A stretch of DNA of 37,916 nt, from NCBI GenBank assembly GCA_958426425.1, contig CATZYY010000008.1, positions 1 to 37,916 on the forward strand, written 5' to 3'. The position numbers were made by a program, and so were the translations under genes. How positions within the stretch are numbered: the stretch's first letter is position 1; the number at the start of each line of letters is the position of its first letter. Origin of the DNA: an uncultured Oscillospiraceae bacterium (GTDB lineage: Bacteria > Bacillota > Clostridia > Oscillospirales > Oscillospiraceae). Shown here piece after piece: positions 16,099-22,387 of this stretch. The notes under the pieces are model-generated. The model saw only the letters and a program-made list of their open reading frames with translations. It did no database searches and was not told the origin of the DNA.

Positions 16099-16241
16099 TG
16101 GAAGCCGTCGTGATCTTGGCCGGCGCCTATCAGCTGACGCGCTGCCTCTTCTCTTTGGTGGATGCCATCGAGGCCCCGCCGAAAAAGAAAGCCCCTCCCA
16201 CGTTGGCAGACGCGAGAGAGGCAAGCGATCCCCGGCAGTGA
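16095..16241 (+). CDS. Small protein (48 aa) with one hydrophobic segment
   Basis: The 48-residue protein starts at ATG 16095, overlapping the previous stop by 4 bases (ATGA), so it is translationally coupled. It has a hydrophobic segment (VVILAGAYQL, continuing CLFSLV) and a basic, proline-rich middle (APPKKKAPP). It may be a short membrane-associated or structural peptide. No family is recognised. Confidence 0.55.
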   Translation: MMEAVVILAGAYQLTRCLFSLVDAIEAPPKKKAPPTLADAREASDPRQ

Positions 16242-16306
16242 CAAACAACAGGGGGCCGGTTCCATTGTAGCCGGTCCCCACCAGAAAAGCAAGGAGGAAA
16301 TGATAC

Positions 16307-16408
16307 ATGACGGAAGAACAGGCGCGGGATTTGATTTCCTGCCTGACCTATGAGGAAAAGGTCGCACTGCTTAAAATGCTGATTGATTTGAAGGGGGTGA
16401 GTGCATGA
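16307..16408 (+). CDS. Micro-protein 1 (33 aa) with the L-T-x-E-E helix motif
   Basis: The protein is MTEEQARDLISCLTYEEKVA followed by LLKMLIDLKGVSA. AAGGAGG (16291-16297) lies 9 bases before ATG 16307. It ends in TGA overlapping the next ATG by 4 bases. The helix CLTYEEKVALLKMLIDL matches similar helices in the three following micro-proteins. Too short for normal gene callers; support comes from ribosome site, overlaps and shared motif. Confidence 0.6.
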   Translation: MTEEQARDLISCLTYEEKVALLKMLIDLKGVSA

Positions 16409-16518
16409 CACAAAAAGAGGAAGTGTTGGCCCTGTTTCTGCAGTTGTCAGAGGCGGAGCAAGATGCATGTTTGGAGCGTCTGCGGGCGCTTGTAGCAGAA
16501 AACGAGGAGAAGGCATGA
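16405..16518 (+). CDS. Micro-protein 2 (37 aa) with the same helix motif
   Basis: The 37-residue protein starts at ATG 16405, overlapping the preceding stop by 4 bases. AAGGGGGTG just upstream acts as ribosome site. Its core helix QLSEAEQDACLERLRALV lines up with CLTYEEKVALLKMLIDL of the preceding micro-protein. It ends in TGA overlapping the next ATG. No family recognised. Confidence 0.6.
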   Translation: MTQKEEVLALFLQLSEAEQDACLERLRALVAENEEKA

Positions 16519-16625
16519 CAATCGAGGAAATGTTCGAGCGCCTGACGCCGGACAATAAGGAGCTGGTGATTGCCGCCATTGAAAGACTGATCCAGCAGCA
16601 AGACGAAAGGAGGGGGCGGAAATGA
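16515..16625 (+). CDS. Micro-protein 3 (36 aa) with the same helix motif
   Basis: The 36-residue protein begins MTIEEMFERLTPDNKELVIA and continues with AIERLIQQQDERRGRK. GAGGAGAAGG lies just upstream of ATG 16515. RLTPDNKELVIAAIERL is the shared helix. The basic tail is distinct from its neighbours. The stop overlaps the next ATG by 4 bases. Confidence 0.6.
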   Translation: MTIEEMFERLTPDNKELVIAAIERLIQQQDERRGRK

Positions 16626-16744
16626 TGTCCGACGAGATCCACGGTGACGATCTGAAAACCATTCTCATTTCTACTATACTGGAAATGACCTTAGAAGAAC
16701 GCCGGCAATTACTTGCCATGTGGAAGGAGTATAAAAATGTCTGA
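16622..16744 (+). CDS. Micro-protein 4 (40 aa) with the same helix motif
   Basis: The 40-residue protein starts at ATG 16622, inside the previous stop (ATGATG). GGAGGGGG lies 5-12 bases upstream. Its C-terminal half, EMTLEERRQLLAMWKEYKN, is the shared helix, here placed at the end. It overlaps the next gene by 8 bases. Confidence 0.6.
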   Translation: MMSDEIHGDDLKTILISTILEMTLEERRQLLAMWKEYKNV

Positions 16745-16898
16745 GCAAATTTATTCAAGAAAAACCGGCCTTACAAATGAAATGCTGGAAAAGTTCATGG
16801 AAACGGCCAGCATCGAAAAAGACGGTTTAGCTTTCATGGTCTGCGATCTGCATTATAAGATGAACCGGGTTTTAGAATTGCTTGAACATTCAAAATAA
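16737..16898 (+). CDS. Small protein (53 aa) ending the micro-gene series
   Basis: The 53-residue protein starts at ATG 16737 with AAGGAG 6 bases upstream, overlapping the previous gene by 8 bases. It contains LTNEMLEKFMETASI and a C-terminal helix YKMNRVLELLEH. It does not clearly share the motif of the four genes before it. A terminator follows the TAA. Function unknown. Confidence 0.65.
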   Translation: MSEQIYSRKTGLTNEMLEKFMETASIEKDGLAFMVCDLHYKMNRVLELLEHSK

Positions 16899-16937
16899 GC
16901 GAGAGGGGACCGCCCGGAAAGGACGGCCCCCGCTTTT
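16899..16937 (+). terminator. Terminator of the rightward micro-gene operon
   Basis: GGGGACCG and CGGCCCC pair with one bulged A, extended by AGCG/CGCT, then CTTTTTAAT. It faces the end of the leftward replication operon, so the two operons converge here. Confidence 0.75.
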
Positions 16938-16997
16938 TAATATGCCGTCGCCGTGCTGATAGTGCTTCCGACAGATATGATAGAACAATCTTCATTT

Positions 16998-17252
16998 TCA
17001 CTGCCCTTCCGAAATAATTTCCCGAATTTCATCATACACCGCCGCAGTTATGGGATCTGTTGCTCCCGCAGGGTCCATCAGGTCAACGATCTTCCCCATG
17101 CCGGTGTCAACGCCGTTTTTCAGCAGGTATGTAATGGGATCTGCATTTGTGTGGAACAAGCTGCCGTTGTCCAGTTTGAACACCGTCAAGCCGTCCTGCC
17201 TCATCTGGTAAGCGGTTTCCAATCGCCGGAGCCGCTGCAATATGTCTTTCAA
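16998..17252 (-). CDS. Small protein of unknown function (84 aa)
   Basis: The protein starts at a TTG (17252) that overlaps the stop of the TerS-like gene by 4 bases (TTGA); GAAGGAGGGCG lies upstream at good spacing. The sequence has an N-terminal helix (KDILQRLRRLETAYQMRQD) and an acidic C-terminal region (VYDEIREIISEG). It is the last gene of the leftward replication operon. Position after a TerS-like gene suggests a partner role, but no domain is recognised. Confidence 0.65.
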   Translation of the reverse strand: MKDILQRLRRLETAYQMRQDGLTVFKLDNGSLFHTNADPITYLLKNGVDTGMGKIVDLMDPAGATDPITAAVYDEIREIISEGQ

Positions 17253-17617
17253 TGTTCGCCCTCCTTCATGGCATTTTCAAGGCTTTCAATCCGGGAAACA
17301 ATGTCAAGCTGCTCCGTCAACCTCAACGCATATTCCAAAGTGGAGCGGGCAGCCATCACCCGGGCCTGTGACTGCTCGTGTGGGTTTTCCACAATCTCCC
17401 GCAGCGCGGAGAGGGCCGGAGATATGGCCTGCTGTGCCTGCCTGGCAGCATCCTGCACAAGATTACCAAAGGCCTCCCGGTATCGCTCCTGGAACTCCGG
17501 GTCTTTCAAATAGGTGCGCAGTGTGCTTTCTCCGATCTCTGCCATCTTTGCCGCCTCTGCCCGTGTGCGGCTCACCAAAAGTGCTTGTAGGGCTCGTTCT
17601 TTACGTGGTGTCGTGAT
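17249..17617 (-). CDS. TerS/phBC6A51-like HTH protein, possibly starting at ATC
   Basis: The protein has an N-terminal helix-turn-helix (RAEAAKMAEIGESTLRTYLK), then DPEFQERYREAF and long C-terminal helices with EIVENPHEQSQARVMAARS. This is the layout of small-terminase-like phBC6A51 proteins, which bind phage pac or cos DNA, though many stand-alone copies occur in mobile elements. The usual start GTG 17578 has no ribosome site. The frame continues upstream as TTPRKERALQALL to an ATC at 17617, with a strong AAGGGGGGTGAT 4 bases before it, where an ATG would be expected. Either ATC is used or the start has mutated. Confidence 0.65.
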   Translation of the reverse strand: MTTPRKERALQALLVSRTRAEAAKMAEIGESTLRTYLKDPEFQERYREAFGNLVQDAARQAQQAISPALSALREIVENPHEQSQARVMAARSTLEYALRLTEQLDIVSRIESLENAMKEGEH

Positions 17618-17668
17618 GTATCACCCCCCTTCTTTTTGCGTCAGAAAGCACTTGGAAACGCCAAACGG

Positions 17669-18262
17669 TCACTCTTCTTCGCCCTCATAGTCCCGTTGCA
17701 TATCTTCCACTCTGGAAAGAACGCTGCGCAGCGGGACCGTATTCCCCGAAACCATGGAGAAGTTGGGCACCTGCCGCCAAAGGTCGATTTGCTTATCTGC
17801 AAACGTCGAAAGTGCGGAGAGGTCTGCCATCGTCTCCCGGTTCACTCTTTCCATTTCCTTCGCCGCCTCGTTGGCCTTTCTGTATAGCTCCTCGTCTCCT
17901 CTGATCTGCACCTTTTCCAGCAGGTCAATCTGTGCCGCCGTGGCGGCCCTGTTGGCCTCCAGCTCCGCAAGATCCCGTTGAATTGTTTCCAATGCGGCGG
18001 CATTCCCGGAAATGGTAGCCTCTGCAAGCGCAGGGCCAAAAGAGGAAATCTGTTCATCCAGTCTGGAACACTCGCTCCGCAGTGCGGCCACCCGGTCAGC
18101 AATTGCGGCACGCTTGTCTCTGACATCGTCAAAATAAGCGTTTACGGCCTTTACCGTGTCATTCACGGCGGTCTGAAGCCCTTCTCCCAGCTCGTCCCGG
18201 TATTTCAGCGCAGCGGCGCCACCATGTTCCTCAATCTGATCTAATTTTGCTCTATCAAGCAT
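17669..18262 (-). CDS. Coiled-coil protein of unknown function (197 aa)
   Basis: The 197-residue protein is almost all helical and charged. Heptad-like regions include IADRVAALRSECSRLDEQIS (about 52-71) and ETIQRDLAELEANRAATAAQ (about 95-114). There is no signal peptide or membrane segment. GAAAGGAG lies 7 bases before ATG 18262. It overlaps a small gene (18241-18411) upstream and is separated from the TerS-like gene by about 50 bases. Coiled-coil proteins in phages can be scaffolds, but without capsid genes this is only a guess. Confidence 0.75.
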   Translation of the reverse strand: MLDRAKLDQIEEHGGAAALKYRDELGEGLQTAVNDTVKAVNAYFDDVRDKRAAIADRVAALRSECSRLDEQISSFGPALAEATISGNAAALETIQRDLAELEANRAATAAQIDLLEKVQIRGDEELYRKANEAAKEMERVNRETMADLSALSTFADKQIDLWRQVPNFSMVSGNTVPLRSVLSRVEDMQRDYEGEEE

Positions 18263-18411
18263 TGTTTTGCTCCTTTCATAAAGTCATACAGTGTCTTTGT
18301 AAATTTCTGCACCCTGTCTGCAATGTCCTTGCACTTATGGACTATCCGTGGTGTGGTCTCCGCCTGTTCGTGCGTCTTGTTCCAGCCGCCGCCGTTATTC
18401 AAGTAATACAC
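18241..18411 (-). CDS. Small protein (56 aa), GTG start
   Basis: The frame starts at GTG 18411 with GAGGTGG upstream and encodes 56 residues: an N-terminal YYLNNGGGWNK, then a basic helix with KCKDIADRVQKFTKTLYDFM. It overlaps the start of the coiled-coil gene by 22 bases, which fits the tight packing of this operon. It is too short for the usual length cut-off. Support is ribosome site, position and helix-like composition; function unknown. Confidence 0.5.
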   Translation of the reverse strand: MYYLNNGGGWNKTHEQAETTPRIVHKCKDIADRVQKFTKTLYDFMKGAKQCLIEQN

Positions 18412-18523
18412 TGCACCACCTCATCCCAATCCCCTATATATTTTTTGCCTAAATGCTATGTGCATCCCGTGACGCTGCACCAGCCTCCTTTCAATTTTTG
18501 CAAAAGCGGAAAACGTCCCTCAT

Positions 18524-18694
18524 TCACAGCCTAAAATGTTCGTTCATTTTCCGCTCAAAAGTGTCTCGCTTTTCCGTTTGTAGGTGGGGGACGATTCTCT
18601 GCTGCATTTCGTCCCGCTGCCGGTAACGATCCAGTTTTTTTCTTTTCGGTTTTGCGGTTGCAAGCGCTACGAGGGCTTCTTCGAATGTCAGCAT
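18524..18694 (-). CDS. Small basic protein (56 aa) coupled to the helicase gene
   Basis: ATG 18694 overlaps the end of the DnaB-like gene (stop at 18690-18688) and is preceded by AGGGAGGATC. It encodes 56 residues starting MLTFEEALVALATAKPKRKK and ending with FERKMNEHFRL. The lysine/arginine cluster near residue 17 suggests nucleic-acid contact. It is translationally coupled to the helicase, so a replication accessory role is plausible but unproven. Between it and the GTG at 18411 only a possible 19-codon frame is seen. Confidence 0.6.
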   Translation of the reverse strand: MLTFEEALVALATAKPKRKKLDRYRQRDEMQQRIVPHLQTEKRDTFERKMNEHFRL

Positions 18695-19938
18695 ATGATC
18701 CTCCCTGTCGTTTTGTAGAACGTGGCGTCAACGTGACCAACAGGCCCGCGCCGGTTCTTATCCAGCCACAATTCCAGCAGCTCCGGACCGTTGCTCTCAC
18801 ATGGCGGGTTATGTAACAGCGTCACCGTATCCGCATCCTGTTCAATCGCGCCGGACTCCCGCAGATTTGCCATTGTGGCCCGGAAGCCGCCGGAGCGGTC
18901 AGATGCCCCCGCCCTATTCAGCTGGCAAAGGCAGATAACGGGGATCTTTAGCCGCATGGAAAGCAGCTTCAAAGCACGGGAGTTTTTTGTGGTTGCCTCA
19001 TATAGGCTCATGCGCGGCTCTGGAGGCTCCAAAAGCCCCAGGTGGTCTATCACCACCATTCCCGGCTTTTCCCGGAAACAAAGCGCCTCTATTTGCCGCA
19101 TACTCATTCCGGAGCGCCTGTTGAACACAATAGGCAGCGCAGAAAGGGCCGCTGTCCCCTGTGCATACTTCCTGTATTCGTTTTCTGTCAGGTTGTCGCC
19201 GAACATGAGCCGGGCGGCGGAAGCCCCGCAGATATTCCCCACCAGCCGCGCGGCGCAGTCCTCGCTGTCCATTTCCAGCGACACATAAAGCACCTTGACG
19301 CCCTTTCGTGCCACGTTCAAAGTGATCTGCAATGCAAGGGCAGATTTTCCCACCGCCGGCCGTGCTCCGATGATGTGCAATCCTCCGTTGATGAATCCGC
19401 CGCCCAGTAGCTTGTCGTACTCCCGTAGGCCGGATGCAATACAGGGAGCCGCGCCGTCTGCCTGCTCTTCCACTCTGCGCCATAGGCCCTCTAGGGCATC
19501 TTTGAGTGCCAGGGAGTTACCGGCCCCCTGTTCCCTTGAAAGCGTCGCTATGATGTCCTGTGCGTGTGCCAGGGCCGTTTCCGGGTCCTGTTCAGCGTCC
19601 AGCAGCCCACCGGCTAATTCCTGCAGCTTCCGGGAAAGCGATTCGCTTTTGACTTCGGAGACATAGGCCGGAAGGTTCGCCGCCGTCGGCGTGATCTCCA
19701 GAATTTGCATTAGCAAGCTGTCTGTCACATCTGCACAAACCTTCCCAGCCTCTCCCCGGATCGTCAGGGTGTCAAAGGTCCCACTCTCCGCATACTGCCG
19801 CCGCATGGCCCGGAATATCTCTCGCAGCGGAAGGAATGAAAAATCATCCTCCGTCAACGCCGACGCTTCCGGCATCAGCGAGGCATCCAGCAGCAGGGAG
19901 CCGATTACGCCGTATTCATTCATCACCGATTTTTCCAT
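18688..19938 (-). CDS. DnaB-like replicative DNA helicase of the element
   Basis: The 416-residue protein has a DnaB-type N-terminal domain (about 1-105) and a RecA-like C-terminal helicase domain. Walker A is GARPAVGKS (191-199) and Walker B is MVVIDHLGLL (294-303); VSLEMD (219-224) is the DnaB H1a-type motif. It would unwind the element's DNA at its origin as a hexamer. It lies 2 bases after the DnaD-like gene, so the two are made together, a standard initiator/loader plus helicase pair. No primase domain or gene is seen. It differs from a chromosomal dnaB by its context and by lacking rplI next to it. Confidence 0.88.
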   Translation of the reverse strand: MEKSVMNEYGVIGSLLLDASLMPEASALTEDDFSFLPLREIFRAMRRQYAESGTFDTLTIRGEAGKVCADVTDSLLMQILEITPTAANLPAYVSEVKSESLSRKLQELAGGLLDAEQDPETALAHAQDIIATLSREQGAGNSLALKDALEGLWRRVEEQADGAAPCIASGLREYDKLLGGGFINGGLHIIGARPAVGKSALALQITLNVARKGVKVLYVSLEMDSEDCAARLVGNICGASAARLMFGDNLTENEYRKYAQGTAALSALPIVFNRRSGMSMRQIEALCFREKPGMVVIDHLGLLEPPEPRMSLYEATTKNSRALKLLSMRLKIPVICLCQLNRAGASDRSGGFRATMANLRESGAIEQDADTVTLLHNPPCESNGPELLELWLDKNRRGPVGHVDATFYKTTGRIIC

Positions 19939-19940
19939 AG

Positions 19941-20534
19941 TCAGCTCCAGATCCCCGTGCTTGGGTCATAGCGTTTCGGCTTCTCCCCCGCCGCCTTGCT
20001 CAACCTGTCCCACTTCTCCGCATTTCGGCAAGCCGCTTTCCAGTCTTTCATGGGGGTCTTGCCAACCATCCAGCCTTTTGCCTCGTAAAAGTCGATGAAC
20101 TCTTGCGGGTCTACCGGGGAATGGCGTTCAGACACATAGGACTGAACCTCTGCAAGTGTTGGTGGTGTGAAGCGTGAGCGCGGCGGCTTGTCCGCCTTAT
20201 ATATTCTCTTATTATCTTCTTCTGTATCTGTTTCTGTTTCTTCTTCTGTCTCGGTCGATGTCGGTCGATATCGTTCGATATCGTTCGATTTGCTTTTCTT
20301 TGCTCCGATTCTCTGCTCGTATCGTTTCCATGCTTCCTCCATGTCAGGGAAAAATGCAGAAAAGACGATTTTTTCTATGGAATTTAGGTTTTCTGGGATC
20401 TCCATTGTTTCGAGATAGTCCCAGCAGGCCAAAAGGACATTTACGGCGGTATCGGCCGGCAGCTCTTTGATAAGTTTCCTCCGTTCAATTTTCATTTTGA
20501 ACCATGTCGGATGCTTCGCCTTGATATTTGCCAA
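19941..20534 (-). CDS. DnaD-like phage replisome organizer / DUF6291-like protein
   Basis: The 197-residue protein has an N-terminal DUF6291-like region (HPTWFKMKIERRKLIKELPA), an acidic, Thr/Glu-rich linker (ETEEETETDTEEDNK) and a C-terminal DnaD-type DNA-binding motif (FIDFYEAKGWMVGKTPMKDW). Such proteins open the origin and help load the DnaB-type helicase encoded next. The start is TTG 20534, which follows the previous stop directly and has GGAGGTGG 5 bases upstream; an ATG twelve codons later is the alternative. Confidence 0.8.
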   Translation of the reverse strand: MANIKAKHPTWFKMKIERRKLIKELPADTAVNVLLACWDYLETMEIPENLNSIEKIVFSAFFPDMEEAWKRYEQRIGAKKSKSNDIERYRPTSTETEEETETDTEEDNKRIYKADKPPRSRFTPPTLAEVQSYVSERHSPVDPQEFIDFYEAKGWMVGKTPMKDWKAACRNAEKWDRLSKAAGEKPKRYDPSTGIWS

Positions 20535-20924
20535 TCAATCCACCTCCGCCGCCTCAATGGCGTTTGCCACGTCTAGGATCTCCCGGGCCCTGCCTCGCAG
20601 GGACCGGACACAGGCGGCGCGGTCTGCTTCCGTCTCCGGCAGAAAATGGCCGTTTGTGTTGTCGCTCAAAATGGGGAGGCCCCGCAGCCGTTCGGATTGA
20701 ATTGTTCTCCGTACCTCTCGCTCCGTCCAGTCGGTCAGACGAACTAAATCTGCAAGATGAAGACCGTTTTCCGGCCCGTGGCCCAAAAGATCCGCAATCT
20801 CAAATTGACGGGCCTCTTTTTGCGTGTTAGACTGTCCATAGGGATTTCCGCTTGCCCAGTGGTTTCCCTGCTTTGCCTGCTCCGCTGCGCTACCAGCGGG
20901 GCGGGTTTTTTTACTGTTATGCAC
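20535..20924 (-). CDS. HTH-domain protein of the replication operon
   Basis: The 129-residue protein starts at GTG 20924, 6 bases after GGGGGTGA, rather than GTG 20930, which touches the ribosome site. A low-complexity start (HNSKKTRPAGSAAEQAKQGN) leads to a winged-helix-like part: LHLADLVRLTDWTEREVRRT, then SERLRGLPILSD and a C-terminal helix. Similar proteins sit before DnaD-like genes in many gut-phage genomes, as far as I recall. It overlaps the excisionase-like gene by 8 bases and touches the DnaD-like start. It probably binds DNA during replication or control. Confidence 0.7.
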   Translation of the reverse strand: MHNSKKTRPAGSAAEQAKQGNHWASGNPYGQSNTQKEARQFEIADLLGHGPENGLHLADLVRLTDWTEREVRRTIQSERLRGLPILSDNTNGHFLPETEADRAACVRSLRGRAREILDVANAIEAAEVD

Positions 20925-21102
20925 TCTCACTCACCCCCGCCTGCTGATTGATCCACTGCTTGAAAGCCTCTACCGGGATGCGGGTGCAACCTCCGATCCG
21001 AGCGACGGGAAATCCTGGAATACGGGTCCATCGGTAAACTGTTGGCCTGGAAACACCAGCGGCTCTAGCGGCTTCTGAAATGGTGAACGCCAATTTTTCC
21101 AC
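20917..21102 (-). CDS. Excisionase/AlpA-like HTH protein
   Basis: The 61-residue protein is a MerR-like winged helix of the excisionase type (HTH_17): FTISEAARAAGVSRPTVYRW, then IGGCTRIPVEAFKQWINQ. Such proteins bend attachment-site DNA to direct the integrase towards excision. GTG 21102 is chosen with AGGAGG 9 bases upstream; a TTG at 21111 lies inside the ribosome site. It overlaps the upstream 59-aa gene by 1-3 bases region at its ribosome site and the next gene by 8 bases. Confidence 0.75.
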   Translation of the reverse strand: MEKLAFTISEAARAAGVSRPTVYRWTRIPGFPVARIGGCTRIPVEAFKQWINQQAGVSESA

Positions 21103-21103
21103 G

Positions 21104-21283
21104 TTAGCCAACCTCCTTTGAAAGTCGCTTGATGATGTTTAAGATCCGTTCTTTTTCTTCTGGCGGTAGTTCTCGGCGAAGCTTTCTTGACAAGCTAGCA
21201 TCTGCAATCCCTAATTCTTCTGCCACTCGCCACAGCCGAACGCCAGACGATACAGCGGCAGCACGGACATCTAAATTTGCCAT
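21104..21283 (-). CDS. Small phage-type HTH protein (59 aa), first gene of the replication operon
   Basis: ATG 21283 is preceded by AAGGAGGTAAGTAC. The 59 residues start MANLDVRAAAVSSGVRLWRV, with AEELGIADASLSRKLRREL forming a helix-turn-helix, and end with PPEEKERILNIIKRLSKEVG. Short proteins with this GVRLWRVAEELGI pattern are very common in Firmicutes mobile elements. It is just below the usual 60-residue cut-off. It follows a good leftward promoter (21346-21374) inside the GACAGTC operator array, so it may be an early regulator. Confidence 0.75.
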   Translation of the reverse strand: MANLDVRAAAVSSGVRLWRVAEELGIADASLSRKLRRELPPEEKERILNIIKRLSKEVG

Positions 21284-21306
21284 GTACTTACCTCCTTCTT
21301 GTTGTT

Positions 21307-21433
21307 GACAGTCAAAAAAATATTTGATAAACTGTCTTTAATGGCAGTATACAACAATTTGACGCCTTGTACAAGACAGTCGCTTATATTTTTATAGACA
21401 GTCTACAGTTTGGGCAGCGAATTACAGACTGTC
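21307..21433. promoter_or_regulatory. Divergent control region with five GACAGTC-type sites and back-to-back promoters
   Basis: Sites: GACAGTC at 21307, 21375 and 21397, ACTGTC at 21331-21336 and GACTGTC at 21427. The leftward promoter is TTGTAC (21374-21369), 17 bases, TATACT (21351-21346). A rightward promoter TTGTAC (21367-21372), about 18 bases, TTTATA (21391-21396) would share the palindromic TTGTACAA as -35 region. Sites flank or overlap both promoters, typical of a phage-like switch. Confidence 0.65.
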
Positions 21434-21452
21434 CACAAAATGGAGGGCGCAC

Positions 21453-22283
21453 ATGAAATACGCCGCTGAAATCTTTATTGACGAAAACAAGGATCGTGTT
21501 TTTCGCTTATATACCGGTCAAGCTGAAGGGCAATTTATATCTTTTTGCTATGATGTCGGGGATCTTCTGGTGGTTGCGATTAACATCGCCAATGACAAGG
21601 ATGCATATAAGGAAGAACGCAAATTTAGGATTCAGTTCCTTAAGGAAGCACCGCTTGTTCATGTGGAGCCAGGAGTATCCATTCCTAATTGGCTCTTAAC
21701 TGATTCCGCCTCCCCAATTTTTAATCTTGCAACCTTTACCGCCGCCGTGGAGTCAATGCCAGAGGAACATCTGCATTCTTTTGCATCTAGCAGTTTCCCT
21801 CTCATCCCGGACAATCCGTGGGAGCGTGGCGAGCATGGGTTTGAGGCACACTATTCGTTTGATAGAATGACAAAAGCAACATGCATTTCCTTCCAAACCC
21901 TTTTTGATGCTCTTTTGTATGATGCATTTGAAGTAAAAAAATACCATGTGAAGCCGACACGCTGCCAAAATTGCGGGAAATTGTTCTTCCCACATTCCCG
22001 CTCCGACGAAATATACTGTAATTACATTTTTCGAAATGGAAAATCTTGCAAGGAGCTCGGATATGAGATAAAGGTAAATGCCAACCAAGTTATGAAGGAG
22101 TATCGCCGTATATACAAAATGCAGAACGCAAGGAAGCAGCGAAATCCGCAAAAGCGAAATATTGCCGCGCGCTTTGATGATTGGACTGCATTTGCGAAGC
22201 AAAAGCTGAAAGCATGTCAAAATGGCGAAATCACTTTAAATGAAATGAAACAGCAAATCTCCGGTACTGACTGGATGCCATAA
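21453..22283 (+). CDS. DUF6076-like zinc-ribbon protein
   Basis: The 276-residue protein has an uncharacterised N-terminal part and a cysteine motif CQNCGKLFFPHSRSDEIYC followed by a further Cys in KSCKELG, likely binding zinc. A basic C-terminal helix (YRRIYKMQNARKQRNPQKRN) follows. It resembles DUF6076, a family of unknown function seen in Clostridia mobile elements. It is the rightward gene from the GACAGTC control region and precedes the integrase. Its base composition is clearly more AT-rich than the neighbours, suggesting another origin. It might be the repressor of the switch, but it has no clear HTH. GGAGGG lies 6 bases before ATG 21453. Confidence 0.7.
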   Translation: MKYAAEIFIDENKDRVFRLYTGQAEGQFISFCYDVGDLLVVAINIANDKDAYKEERKFRIQFLKEAPLVHVEPGVSIPNWLLTDSASPIFNLATFTAAVESMPEEHLHSFASSSFPLIPDNPWERGEHGFEAHYSFDRMTKATCISFQTLFDALLYDAFEVKKYHVKPTRCQNCGKLFFPHSRSDEIYCNYIFRNGKSCKELGYEIKVNANQVMKEYRRIYKMQNARKQRNPQKRNIAARFDDWTAFAKQKLKACQNGEITLNEMKQQISGTDWMP

Positions 22284-22286
22284 TAA

Positions 22287-22326
22287 AAAACCGCCCCGGT
22301 GCTGCGAACACCAGGGACGGTTATAG
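22287..22326 (+). terminator. Terminator between the DUF6076-like gene and the integrase
   Basis: AAACCGCCCCGGTG and CACCAGGGACGGTT pair imperfectly with G-U pairs around a short loop. No long T-run follows, so it may only reduce transcription into the integrase. Confidence 0.55.
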
Positions 22327-22387
22327 GGGCAGTAAACTTTGAGCGCCTACTGCCCTTCCATCTTATCAAATTGAGGGAGGAATTGCA

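Noticed and set aside
18428..18490. 19-codon GTG frame after a strong AAAGGAGG on the minus strand
   Set aside because: Too short to support by itself; mentioned only in the hidden-gene finding.
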